Shown here piece by piece: positions 1-4,326 of a DNA stretch of 5,513 nucleotides. Position numbers and translations under genes: made by a program. Origin of the DNA: Candidatus Atribacteria bacterium (GTDB lineage Bacteria > Atribacterota > JS1 > SB-45 > 34-128). The notes under the pieces were generated by a model that saw nothing but the letters and a program-made list of their open reading frames with translations, was not told the DNA's origin and did not search any database. Numbering within the stretch: the stretch's first letter is position 1; each line of letters begins with the position of its first letter. The DNA lies in contig DMCY01000012.1 of assembly GCA_003451675.1 (NCBI GenBank), forward strand, positions 1 to 5,513. Direction: 5' to 3'.

Positions 1-33
1 CTCCATTATACCAAATGCCATCTCGTCTGGATA

Positions 34-172
34 GCCACTACATCACCAGACAGGATTCTGGTGTTTTATGTGGCTTAATAAAAGTAGCCGGTCCCCTTTC
101 GTATCAGAGCCTTAATCCTGTGTAATAGCGTAAATCACTACACAGGGTAAATCATCCCTCCTCAAGGGAGGA
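34..172 (+). other. Hairpin cluster, possible IS200/IS605 right end or structured RNA
   Basis: Three perfect stem-loops lie in tandem. The first is CACCAGA 44-50 with TCTGGTG 57-63, flanked by GCCAC 34-38 and GTGGC 70-74. The second is CCTGTGTA 117-124 with TACACAGG 139-146. The third is TCCCTCC 155-161 with GGGAGGA 166-172 around a TCAA loop. A series of hairpins ending in a short GC-rich stem followed by AAGTA resembles the right end of IS200/IS605-family elements, where the guide RNA of TnpB is also encoded. No tnpB is visible: no convincing reading frame crosses the segment, and the window starts only 33 bases upstream. The stems are seen directly; the IS assignment is inference. A degraded mobile-element end or another structured RNA would fit as well. 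Confidence 0.35.
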
Positions 173-186
173 AGTATTGGGTATTT

Positions 187-216
187 ATTAATAATTTTGA
201 AAAAATAATCTATAAT
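187..216 (+). promoter_or_regulatory. Weak candidate promoter of the relBE-like pair
   Basis: A perfect TATAAT lies at 211-216, about 70 bases before the antitoxin start. The sequence 17-18 bases upstream (around 187-193) matches the -35 consensus poorly. The whole 181-270 stretch is so AT-rich that a chance -10 match is easy, so this is only a candidate. Confidence 0.25.
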
Positions 217-285
217 AAAAAACAAAATGAAATATAAATTTGAAAATGTATTGAATATTTATCTTCATAGAAAGGAGAACAATAG

Positions 286-480
286 ATGCAATTTTTTAAA
301 AAAGAAAAATATATTGTAGATGAAAAGGGTAAAAAAACAGCTACTATCCTTCCCATTAAAAAGTATGAGGAGCTCATGGAAGATCTTCACGACCTGGCAG
401 TTGTCGCCGAACGACGAGATGAAACAACAATAACTTTTAATAAGCTTAAAGAAAGATTAAGAAAAAATGGACTCTTATGA
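286..480 (+). CDS. Phd/YefM/RelB-type antitoxin of a RelE system
   Basis: A 64-residue protein with the layout of small Phd/YefM-type antitoxins. The N-terminal part, residues 9-24 (YIVDEKGKKTATILPI), is the strand region that forms the DNA-binding dimer in this family. It is followed by a helix, KKYEELMEDLHDLAVVAERRDE, and a charged C-terminal tail that would wrap the toxin. The ATG at 286 is supported by AAAGGAG at 271-277 with good spacing. The reading frame is intact. Its last 14 bases overlap the start of the RelE-type toxin at 467, which indicates translational coupling. By family analogy it would neutralise the toxin and repress its own promoter. The partner toxin is frameshifted here, so this antitoxin may be an orphan in practice, although it could still act on related toxins elsewhere in the genome. 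Confidence 0.85.
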   Translation: MQFFKKEKYIVDEKGKKTATILPIKKYEELMEDLHDLAVVAERRDETTITFNKLKERLRKNGLL

Positions 481-753
481 TATTCAATGGAAAAGATCAG
501 CAGAGAAAGATTTACTGGGTATCGATTATAAACAAATCCTACGAATAATTAAAAAAGCATAGAATCACTTGCTAAAAATCCCTTTCCAAGGCAATATCGT
601 AAGCTTCAAGGTACAGATAATTTTTATAGAATTCGAATTGGTGATTATAGAGTAATCTATCAAGTAGATAACAATAAAGATTTCCTAACAATTTATTATA
701 TACGACACAGGAGAGATGTATACCGAAAAATAGTTTATTTACTTCACCCTTAA
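467..753 (+). pseudogene. RelE/ParE-type toxin, frameshifted
   Basis: The ATG at 467 lies inside the antitoxin gene. The first frame reads MDSYDIQWKRSAEKDLLGID and runs to a TAG at 560-562, about 31 residues. Moving back one base, the frame continues from GAA at 562 as ESLAKNPFPRQYRKLQGTDN, then YRIRIGDYRVIYQVD and IYYIRHRRDVYRK, and stops at 753. Together the parts make about 95 residues, the normal length of RelE/ParE mRNA interferases. They include the typical QYRKLQG, YRIRIGDYRVIY and RHRRDVY blocks with the basic residues expected at the active site. One missing base at or just after the A6 run (551-556) explains the break. Adding one A would restore the frame as KKSIESLAKNPFP. It could be a true mutation, a homopolymer sequencing error or, less likely, transcriptional slippage. 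The family assignment is strong; loss of function is inferred. Confidence 0.85.
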
Positions 754-792
754 TATTTAATATTAGAAGTTAAATATACAGGATAAATTAGG

Positions 793-835
793 CGTTAGTA
801 TAAATACAAAACCAAAGAAGATATAAGATGGATTC
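793..835. repeat. Copy 1 of a 43-bp dispersed repeat
   Basis: This segment begins CGTTAGTATAAAT and ends AGATGGATTC. It matches 3218-3260 base for base except for four substitutions and has no gaps. In both places it runs into a GGAATGACAGA sequence and then, after a gap, a GACGCCTGTC hairpin segment. It therefore appears to be part of a composite repeat module and not a chance match. Confidence 0.8.
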
Positions 836-883
836 CCGCCTGCGCGGGAATGACAGATGAGGAGCGGGAATGACAGATGAGGA
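832..883. repeat. REP-like hairpin with a 20-bp tandem duplication
   Basis: ATTCCCGC (832-839) and GCGGGAAT (844-851) form a perfect 8-bp stem with a CTGC loop. The right arm begins a 20-bp unit, GCGGGAATGACAGATGAGGA, which occurs twice without a gap at 844-863 and 864-883. Short GC-rich palindromes of this kind in an AT-rich background are typical of REP elements in intergenic DNA. They are more GC-rich than everything around them. Confidence 0.8.
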
Positions 884-928
884 AGTATGGGATTGCTTCG
901 TCATTATCATTCCTCGCAATGACAGAGC

Positions 929-948
929 GGGTCGGATGAATCCGACCC
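929..948. repeat. REP-like perfect hairpin, GGGTCGGAT type
   Basis: GGGTCGGAT (929-937) and ATCCGACCC (940-948) are perfect inverted repeats separated by two bases. It is a second, unrelated palindrome in the 826-990 cluster and stands out as GC-rich from the surrounding DNA. Confidence 0.75.
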
Positions 949-961
949 CTACATTTCAGAA

Positions 962-1101
962 ATAGACAGGCGGGACGCCTGTCTCCTACGGTTTATGTGG
1001 ATTTATCTGCAAAAACTTCATCAAAAAATATATCCTTGTTCAACATTTTTTGCCATTCTCTATGTCGTTTTACACTTTCAATCCTTTTACTTTTTGGTAT
1101 A
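962..1101. repeat. Long duplicated segment, copy 1
   Basis: This 140-base segment recurs at 4995-5132 with three substitutions and a two-base deletion, so it is about 97% identical. It covers the GACAGGCG hairpin, the short spacer and the 3' half of the minus-strand antitoxin-like gene. The match stops abruptly at 1101, inside the coding region. Confidence 0.9.
965..983. repeat. REP-like perfect hairpin at the 3' end of the antitoxin-like gene
   Basis: GACAGGCG (965-972) and CGCCTGTC (976-983) form a perfect 8-bp stem around a GGA loop. It lies 10 bases beyond the stop codon of the minus-strand gene at 993-1202. The same hairpin, with one base changed in the left arm, follows the truncated copy of that gene near 5000. 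A partial version lies at about 3288-3302. It could stabilise or end the transcript, but it lacks a T tract on the minus strand. Confidence 0.75.
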
Positions 1102-1202
1102 TTTATAAATCTAATAGCTTCTACTGGTCCCAATTCTTTTATTAGCACCTGCATCGCTTTTTTAATTACCGTCTCTTCATCCATATATTTTACAGTTCTC
1201 AT
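993..1202 (-). CDS. Small antitoxin-like protein, probable partner of a PIN toxin
   Basis: A 69-residue charged protein that begins MRTVKYMDEETVIKKAMQ. It contains LGPVEAIRFINIPKSKRIES, then VKRHREWQKMLNKDIFFDEV. The pattern of a small helix followed by LGPVEAxRF and a basic, tryptophan-containing tail resembles short uncharacterised antitoxin-like proteins paired with PIN-domain toxins; this is recalled, not searched. The ATG at 1202 is chosen because GGAGG lies about 8 bases upstream. A TTG at 1223 would add seven residues but has no ribosome site. The gene follows a PIN remnant on the same strand, separated by 33 bases, consistent with a former pair. A 3'-half copy lies at 5024-5131. No membrane segment or enzyme motif is visible. 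Confidence 0.65.
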   Translation of the reverse strand: MRTVKYMDEETVIKKAMQVLIKELGPVEAIRFINIPKSKRIESVKRHREWQKMLNKDIFFDEVFADKST

Positions 1203-1225
1203 CTTAATCCCTCCTTCTCGCAAAA

Positions 1226-1247
1226 GATAACCGGGTTACCGATTATC
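1226..1247. repeat. 22-bp imperfect inverted repeat at the PIN/antitoxin junction
   Basis: On the minus strand GATAATCGG and CCGGTTATC form a 9-bp stem with a TAAC loop and one G-U pair. The stop codon of the PIN remnant lies inside it. It falls exactly where the remnant ends and before the ribosome site of the next gene, so it may be a rearrangement scar, an operator or chance. Confidence 0.4.
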
Positions 1248-1439
1248 ACAACTTATAAAAGGTGTCCCCAATTTCTCCGCAAAAGCAATATGTGCTGCAT
1301 CAGCTACTCCAAAACCTATACTAACTAATTCTTCTGCCCTTTCTCTTGTTTTAGAAATATTAACAGCAGTATGTACTCCAAATCTCTCTAAAATAGTTTT
1401 CAACTGAATAAATGGATAAATAGAGAAATAAAAATCATT
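1236..1439 (-). pseudogene. PIN-domain (VapC-like) toxin, C-terminal remnant
   Basis: Sixty-seven open codons with no plausible start. They read from NDFYFSIYPFIQLKTILERF through RAEELVSIGFGVADAAHIAF to KLGTPFISCDNR and a stop. This is the second half of a PIN nuclease: the VADAAHIA block and the SCDNR block each carry a conserved acidic residue of the metal site. The N-terminal half with the first catalytic Asp is missing. The usual last strand after SCDxR also appears to be lost or cut short. The remnant is in the same frame as the 3' part of hicA and starts with the very next codon after the hicA stop, so no ribosome site of its own is present. Read as a decayed gene; its product is unlikely to be made or active. 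Confidence 0.75.
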
Positions 1440-1677
1440 TTAGTGTTTACTTTTACCTAATAGTTTTACAAAATGGTCAATAGATAATCCTGCATCTCTA
1501 ATCAGTCTTCGTAAAGTACCTTTTTTTATCGGATTATGATCCGGTATTGATAATAAGTATCTTTCTCCTTGGCTTCTTAAGGATAAAATGATCATCAATG
1601 TACCTTGCTAAAACCCAGCCGTTTTTCTTAAATGCCTTAACCGCTTCCTTGCCTTTACATGTAGGTAACCTGGACAT
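1440..1677 (-). pseudogene. hicA: HicA-type mRNA interferase toxin, frameshifted
   Basis: The ATG at 1677 lies two bases after the hicB stop. The first frame reads MSRLPTCKGKEAVKAFKKNG, then WVLARYIDDHFIL, with the conserved HicA catalytic histidine at residue 30. It then runs out of frame and stops after 47 residues. Skipping one A near 1575 restores SQGERYLLSIPDHNPIKKGT, then LRRLIRDAGLSIDHFVKLL, a textbook HicA C-terminus, ending at the TAA at 1440-1442. The total of about 79 residues is normal for the family. HicA has a dsRBD-like fold and cleaves mRNA. The extra base is not in a long homopolymer, so a true mutation is somewhat more likely than a read error. The pairing with hicB is clear. 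Confidence 0.85.
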
Positions 1678-1679
1678 TA

Positions 1680-1883
1680 TTAAATGGCAACCTTATAAAC
1701 TTTTGCATCTTTTCGCTTTAGTTCTTCTTCAAGAACAAGGAGATATCCTTTTATGGCCTTTTTTATGTTTTTTAAAGCTTCTTCTGGTGTTTCCCCTTCA
1801 GATACGCATCCCCTTAAGGTAGGACAATATGCTATATAACCGCCAGATTCCGTATCTGGTTCTACTATAACCTTATAATACAT
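1680..1883 (-). CDS. hicB: HicB-family antitoxin
   Basis: A 67-residue short-form HicB (UPF0150-like) protein. It opens MYYKVIVEPDTESGGYIAYC, then PTLRGCVSEGETPEEALKNI and a helix KKAIKGYLLVLEEELKRKD. These are the strands and helix of the partial RNase H-like fold that binds and blocks HicA. The YxAYCPTLxGCxSEGxTxEEA core is diagnostic. No C-terminal DNA-binding domain is present, as is usual for this short form. The ATG at 1883 has a strong AAAGGAGGT ribosome site just upstream. The antitoxin comes first and the toxin second, with two bases between them. The frame is intact although hicA is broken. No clear promoter is seen upstream. Confidence 0.9.
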   Translation of the reverse strand: MYYKVIVEPDTESGGYIAYCPTLRGCVSEGETPEEALKNIKKAIKGYLLVLEEELKRKDAKVYKVAI

Positions 1884-1920
1884 TTATAGTTACCTCCTTT
1901 TGTCTTTTATTTTTATTATT

Positions 1921-1943
1921 GAACACAGGGGACGGTTCTCTGT
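1921..1943. repeat. GGGGACGGTT-type dispersed repeat, copy 1
   Basis: The segment contains ACAGGGGACGGTTCTCTGT, whose ends ACAG and CTGT are complementary. Related segments lie at 4661-4680 and 4774-4790. GGGGACGGTT words are often seen as REP-like units near RAYT/IS200-type transposases; that link is recalled, and no transposase is present here. Confidence 0.55.
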
Positions 1944-1986
1944 ATCATTTTGTATTTATTGTTTCACTTTGCGAAAATAGATTATC

Positions 1987-2093
1987 ATTCATTTACTGTT
2001 ATTTTATCAGTTTTTTGGTTAATTTGCCAATATATTAATTGACCAATTATCCAATTCGCCAATTTTCCAATTAGGATTAGGATTAGGATTAGG
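1987..2093. repeat. Phased 8-bp tandem repeat (AATTNNCC) plus ATTAGG array, copy 1
   Basis: From 2021 to 2068 the sequence falls into six consecutive 8-base units: AATTTGCC, AATATATT, AATTGACC, AATTATCC, AATTCGCC and AATTTTCC. They keep AATT and mostly CC while the middle two bases vary. A perfect ATTAGG array of four units follows at 2070-2093. The preceding 1987-2020 completes a 54-base block (1987-2040) that recurs at 3079-3132 with one substitution. No gene overlaps it. Confidence 0.85.
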
Positions 2094-2247
2094 AAATTAA
2101 TTGACCGATTGACCTAGGGAATAAAAATCGTGAATATTTTGGGTTCAGGCTTCACAAGTTCACAAAAAAGCTATTTCTTTTATTGTTGCATTGTTTTTTT
2201 CAGTATAGATTTATATTTTAAAAGCGATTTTCAACAATTATAAATAA
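2094..2247. other. Intergenic AT-rich stretch without a recognisable gene
   Basis: Together with the flanking repeats, 1884-2375 has no gene on either strand. This part holds the tail of the AATT/ATTAGG region (ATTGACC and GATTGACC words to about 2116) and then unstructured AT-rich sequence. Nothing else is recognised in it. Confidence 0.6.
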
Positions 2248-2299
2248 AAAAAGACAGAGTAAAAAAAATAATTTAATTACTTTTTTACTCTGTCTTTTT
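2248..2299 (-). terminator. Strong terminator-like hairpin after hepT
   Basis: AAAAAGACAGAGTAAAAAA (2248-2266) and its exact complement (2281-2299) form a perfect 19-bp stem with a 14-base loop. On the minus strand the stem ends in a run of T, as in an intrinsic terminator for the mntA-hepT transcript, whose last gene stops about 75 bases upstream. The outer and inner parts of the stem are A-T only, with GACAGAGT as the core. It could act in both directions, and a small MITE is the alternative. Confidence 0.6.
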
Positions 2300-2375
2300 A
2301 CCTGAAAGATTCTTCCTATAAAATAAGGAAGCAGAGAAATTGAAACCAAAACTATCGAGCAGGAATACGGCCTTA

Positions 2376-2726
2376 TTACTTAGCTGTTAAAACTTTTAGA
2401 ATATGTTGTTCTTTAAAAGGTAATAAATTTTTCTTTATAGTATCCCATACTGCTTCTAAATCTATGCCAAAATAATCATGAATCAAAACATTCCTAAAAC
2501 CTGTAGCTTCTTTCCATTCTACTTCTGGATATTCTTCTTTTATTTCTTCAGGAACATTTTTAGTTGCTTCACCAATTACTTCAAAATTTCTGATAACAGC
2601 ATCTACAGCCATATCATTATTAGTAAACTCTGCAAAAGATATATTTTTTGTATAACTTTCTATTTTTTCAAGGGCATCTAAAATATCTTCTAAATAAAGA
2701 ATGTAATCTCTTTTCTCCTTAGACAT
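2376..2726 (-). CDS. hepT: HepT-type HEPN ribonuclease toxin (DUF86)
   Basis: A 116-residue all-helical HEPN protein of the DUF86 group. The helix at 39-58 (MAVDAVIRNFEVIGEATKNV) and the catalytic block RNVLIHDYF are diagnostic. Arg78, His83 and Tyr85 match the RX4HXY motif of HepT RNases, so the active site looks complete. Length and both ends are normal for the family. The ATG at 2726 overlaps the end of mntA by eight bases, so the two are translationally coupled. In characterised HepT/MntA systems the toxin cleaves RNA and is silenced when MntA adds AMP units to the motif tyrosine, here Tyr85. This is one of two modules in the window that look intact. A terminator-like hairpin follows. Confidence 0.92.
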   Translation of the reverse strand: MSKEKRDYILYLEDILDALEKIESYTKNISFAEFTNNDMAVDAVIRNFEVIGEATKNVPEEIKEEYPEVEWKEATGFRNVLIHDYFGIDLEAVWDTIKKNLLPFKEQHILKVLTAK

Positions 2727-3018
2727 ATTCTACCTCACTAAAAATCCTTTCTTTCAATCTCAGTTTTACAGCTTCTTTAATCACCAAATCAACTTCTCGA
2801 CTTAAGAGATTTTCCAGATAATATTTCAATCTCATATAATTAAAAAAGTCTTTATAACCTTTTTTAAAGGTAATCAGGATATCTACATCACTACTATTAT
2901 CTGCTTTTTCTTGCCCTTTAACAAAGGAACCAAATATTCCTATTTCTCTAACATGAAAGGTTTTTCTAAGGTAGTTATTATGTTTCTCTAAAATTTTCTT
3001 TATTTCAATGATATTCAT
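2719..3018 (-). CDS. mntA: MntA-type minimal nucleotidyltransferase antitoxin
   Basis: A 99-residue minimal nucleotidyltransferase of the polymerase beta superfamily. From the ATG at 3018, Gly30-Ser31 begins the nucleotide-binding GSFVKG block. Asp44 and Asp46 form the DxD (SDVDILITF), and Asp77 in REVDLV is the third acidic ligand. The spacing between GS and DxD is 12 residues instead of the usual 10, from extra residues around EKADNSS. The ATG at 3018 is preferred because GAGGTGA, an exact anti-Shine-Dalgarno match, lies eight bases upstream. A GTG at 3030 would add four residues but has no good site. It precedes and overlaps hepT. By family analogy it AMPylates HepT and so acts as antitoxin. 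Confidence 0.9.
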   Translation of the reverse strand: MNIIEIKKILEKHNNYLRKTFHVREIGIFGSFVKGQEKADNSSDVDILITFKKGYKDFFNYMRLKYYLENLLSREVDLVIKEAVKLRLKERIFSEVEYV

Positions 3019-3041
3019 ATTTTGACTCACCTCGCACCCCT

Positions 3042-3070
3042 ATTAGACCTCCATAAAATTAAGAAAACAA
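3042..3070 (-). promoter_or_regulatory. Candidate promoter of mntA-hepT
   Basis: On the minus strand TTGTTT (3065-3070) and TCTAAT (3042-3047) are separated by 17 bases. The -10 matches five of six consensus bases and the -35 three of six. The start site would fall shortly before the GAGGTGA ribosome site, giving a short leader. Confidence 0.4.
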
Positions 3071-3078
3071 GATACATT

Positions 3079-3190
3079 ATTCATTTACTATTATTTTATC
3101 AGTTTTTTGGTTAATTTGCCAATATATTAATTCACCAATTGATCGATTCGCCGATTTAGCAATTTGCCAATTAAAGATTAGGATTAGGAT
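3079..3190. repeat. Phased 8-bp tandem repeat (AATTNNCC) plus ATTAGG, copy 2
   Basis: The block 3079-3132 repeats 1987-2040 with one substitution. The 8-base phase runs 3113-3176 as eight units: AATTTGCC, AATATATT, AATTCACC, AATTGATC, GATTCGCC, GATTTAGC, AATTTGCC and AATTAAAG. Two ATTAGG units and a partial one follow at 3177-3190. The number and sequence of units differ from copy 1, while the leading flank is almost unchanged. Confidence 0.85.
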
Positions 3191-3217
3191 AAAAAGCAAT
3201 TGACTGATTAAATTGGT

Positions 3218-3260
3218 CGTTAGTATAAATGCAAAAGCAAAGAAGGTACAAGATGGATTC
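3218..3260. repeat. Copy 2 of the 43-bp dispersed repeat, with degraded REP tail
   Basis: Matches 793-835 with four substitutions. It is followed by GCAGGAATGACAGA (a decayed form of the GCGGGAATGACAGA unit) and by GGTGGGACGCCTGTCCTACG at about 3287-3306, a partial version of the hairpin at 965-983. The gene-free stretch 3031-3338 is thus almost entirely repeat material. Confidence 0.75.
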
Positions 3261-3338
3261 GTGCTTTCGCAGGAATGACAGAGGGAGGTGGGACGCCTGT
3301 CCTACGATTAACGAGAAGGTTTTAGCGGTGAATATTTT

Positions 3339-3656
3339 TTATTCATAAGAAAGCTTTTCATTGATAATGCCCAATAAATATGTAAAATTATCTTTCCTAT
3401 AATATTCTCTGATATCATCATCTAAAAGAGAACCTAAAGTTACATAGTAATCTCTTTTTTTAAATTCTCCAATAATTTCTTTAATCTTTTTTAATTCTTC
3501 ATAATTTGCTGAAATATTAACTCTCTTTCTGGTCAAAAATTCTATATCAAATACATCTCTTATTTCTTTTCGATCTAAAAAGGCTTTGATCTTATTTTTC
3601 ATCATCTGTTCTAAGGTAAAAGATTTAAGCAATACCTGCTGGTTAGAATATGCATT
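3339..3656 (-). pseudogene. AbiEii-type nucleotidyltransferase toxin, C-terminal remnant
   Basis: About 105 recognisable residues start near NAYSNQQVLLKSFTLEQM and end with IINEKLSYE. The block KNKIKAFLDRKEIRDVFDIE followed by FLTRK is the signature of the C-terminal part of AbiEii/AbiGii-type nucleotidyltransferases (DUF1814), which as abortive-infection toxins modify RNA ends. Full-length members usually exceed 200 residues, so the N-terminal half with the GS and DxD catalytic site is missing. The open frame extends upstream to a TTG at 3689, but those 11 codons run into a 7-bp tandem repeat and do not look like family sequence. No AbiEi antitoxin is found upstream. Read as a 5'-truncated gene; family moderately sure, loss of function likely. 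Confidence 0.7.
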
Positions 3657-3670
3657 AAGACAGTATATAG

Positions 3671-3684
3671 TATCGAGTATCGAG
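3671..3684. repeat. TATCGAG tandem pair at the AbiEii break
   Basis: TATCGAG occurs twice in direct succession at 3671-3677 and 3678-3684, immediately upstream of where AbiEii homology begins. The following 3690-3840 holds only further short direct echoes (such as GGTTATAAAT and GGTTAGCGGTTA words) and no gene. Confidence 0.6.
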
Positions 3685-3847
3685 TCCAAGAAAAAGATGT
3701 GGGCTATAAATGCGGGTTATAAATACATAAATACAGTGATGAGTAATGGGAAAAGAGTTAGCTGGTTAGCGGTTAAGATAGTCGTTGGTATTTGGTAAAT
3801 AAAAGGTAAAGATACCTTATATATTGAAAAAAGTAAACTCTTAATTA

Positions 3848-4009
3848 TTACCTTCCTAACCCCAGGCTAAGTTTAATGGCCTGATTTACTTTTTCTATTT
3901 TTTCTTCACTAAGTTGTCCTAATTTCTTTTCGAGCCTAATTTTACTAATGGTAAGTATCTGACTGGTTTTTACCATAGAAATATCGTGAAGCCCGCTTTT
4001 ATATGGATC
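3848..4009 (-). pseudogene. MazF-type toxin, C-terminal remnant
   Basis: Fifty-three codons read DPYKSGLHDISMVKTSQILT, then ISKIRLEKKLGQLSEEKIEK and VNQAIKLSLGLGR. They have no start codon except an internal ATG. From GLHDIS to LSLGL they align without gaps to the last 46 residues of the intact MazF immediately upstream, with about 20 identities by eye. This is therefore a diverged MazF homologue and not a recent copy. The N-terminal half, with the RNA-binding loop and catalytic residues, is gone. Homology begins about one base beyond the stop codon of the intact mazF. It looks like the tail of a resident mazF whose front was replaced by the present mazEF. Confidence 0.75.
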
Positions 4010-4010
4010 A

Positions 4011-4325
4011 TTATTTTAGATCAAGGGCAAATTTTATAGCTTTATTAACCTTATCAATCTTTTCTGGAGTAAGATCCGTTATCTTTTCTGTAAGCAGTTC
4101 TTTTCTTATAGTAATTATTGTATCGAGATTCATTACACACTTTTTAGGCAAACCATCTTCGAGCCCAAGATTAACTTCTACAGGTATATTGCGTATTGTA
4201 GAAGTAACCTCAGCAACAGTAACAGCATTACGTACAGAATAAGCCTCATCCCTGGAGAGTAAAACTACCGGCCTTTTACCTATAGGACTCGGTAAATTTG
4301 CCCACCAAATTTCACCTTTATACAT
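4011..4325 (-). CDS. mazF: MazF/PemK-family mRNA interferase toxin
   Basis: A 104-residue MazF/PemK endoribonuclease. It begins MYKGEIWWANLPSPIGKRPV with the usual GEIWWANLP strand and the GKRPVVLLSRD block, where Arg18 matches the conserved catalytic arginine. AEVTSTIRNIPVEV carries the Thr41/Ser42 region that completes the site. The C-terminal helix IDKVNKAIKFAL is complete. Length is normal. The ATG at 4325 lies one base after the mazE stop, and AAGGAG within the end of mazE serves as ribosome site, so expression is coupled. The enzyme would cleave mRNA in the cytoplasm at short specific sites unless bound by MazE. Its stop codon abuts the remnant of another mazF. No key residue is obviously missing. 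Confidence 0.92.
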   Translation of the reverse strand: MYKGEIWWANLPSPIGKRPVVLLSRDEAYSVRNAVTVAEVTSTIRNIPVEVNLGLEDGLPKKCVMNLDTIITIRKELLTEKITDLTPEKIDKVNKAIKFALDLK

Positions 4326-4326
4326 A

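Noticed and set aside
1..78. Plus-strand frame containing YTKCHLVWI, reminiscent of the start of IS200-type TnpA
   Set aside because: Only about nine residues look similar, the rest of the frame does not match, and the position just before a right-end-like hairpin is wrong for a tnpA start.
551..562. Programmed -1 ribosomal frameshift in relE at the AAAAAAG heptamer
   Set aside because: The zero frame reads AAA AAA GCA, so the heptamer is not in the X XXY YYZ phase. Six A bases are also short for efficient transcriptional slippage.
997..1230. Plus-strand open frame opposite the antitoxin-like gene
   Set aside because: It is the antisense of a better minus-strand gene with a strong ribosome site; its hydrophobic translation is a by-product of A-rich coding on the other strand. 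The same holds for 1598-1822, 2478-2681, 3586-3798, 4003-4242, 4360-4566 and 5028-5234.
2021..2072. The 8-bp array as a CRISPR
   Set aside because: The unit is 8 bp with two variable bases; there are no 20-40 bp repeats, no unique spacers of fixed length and no cas gene.
2070..2093. ATTAGG units as telomeric DNA
   Set aside because: Only four units occur, inside a bacterial-type gene cluster and attached to another short repeat; this is an ordinary microsatellite.
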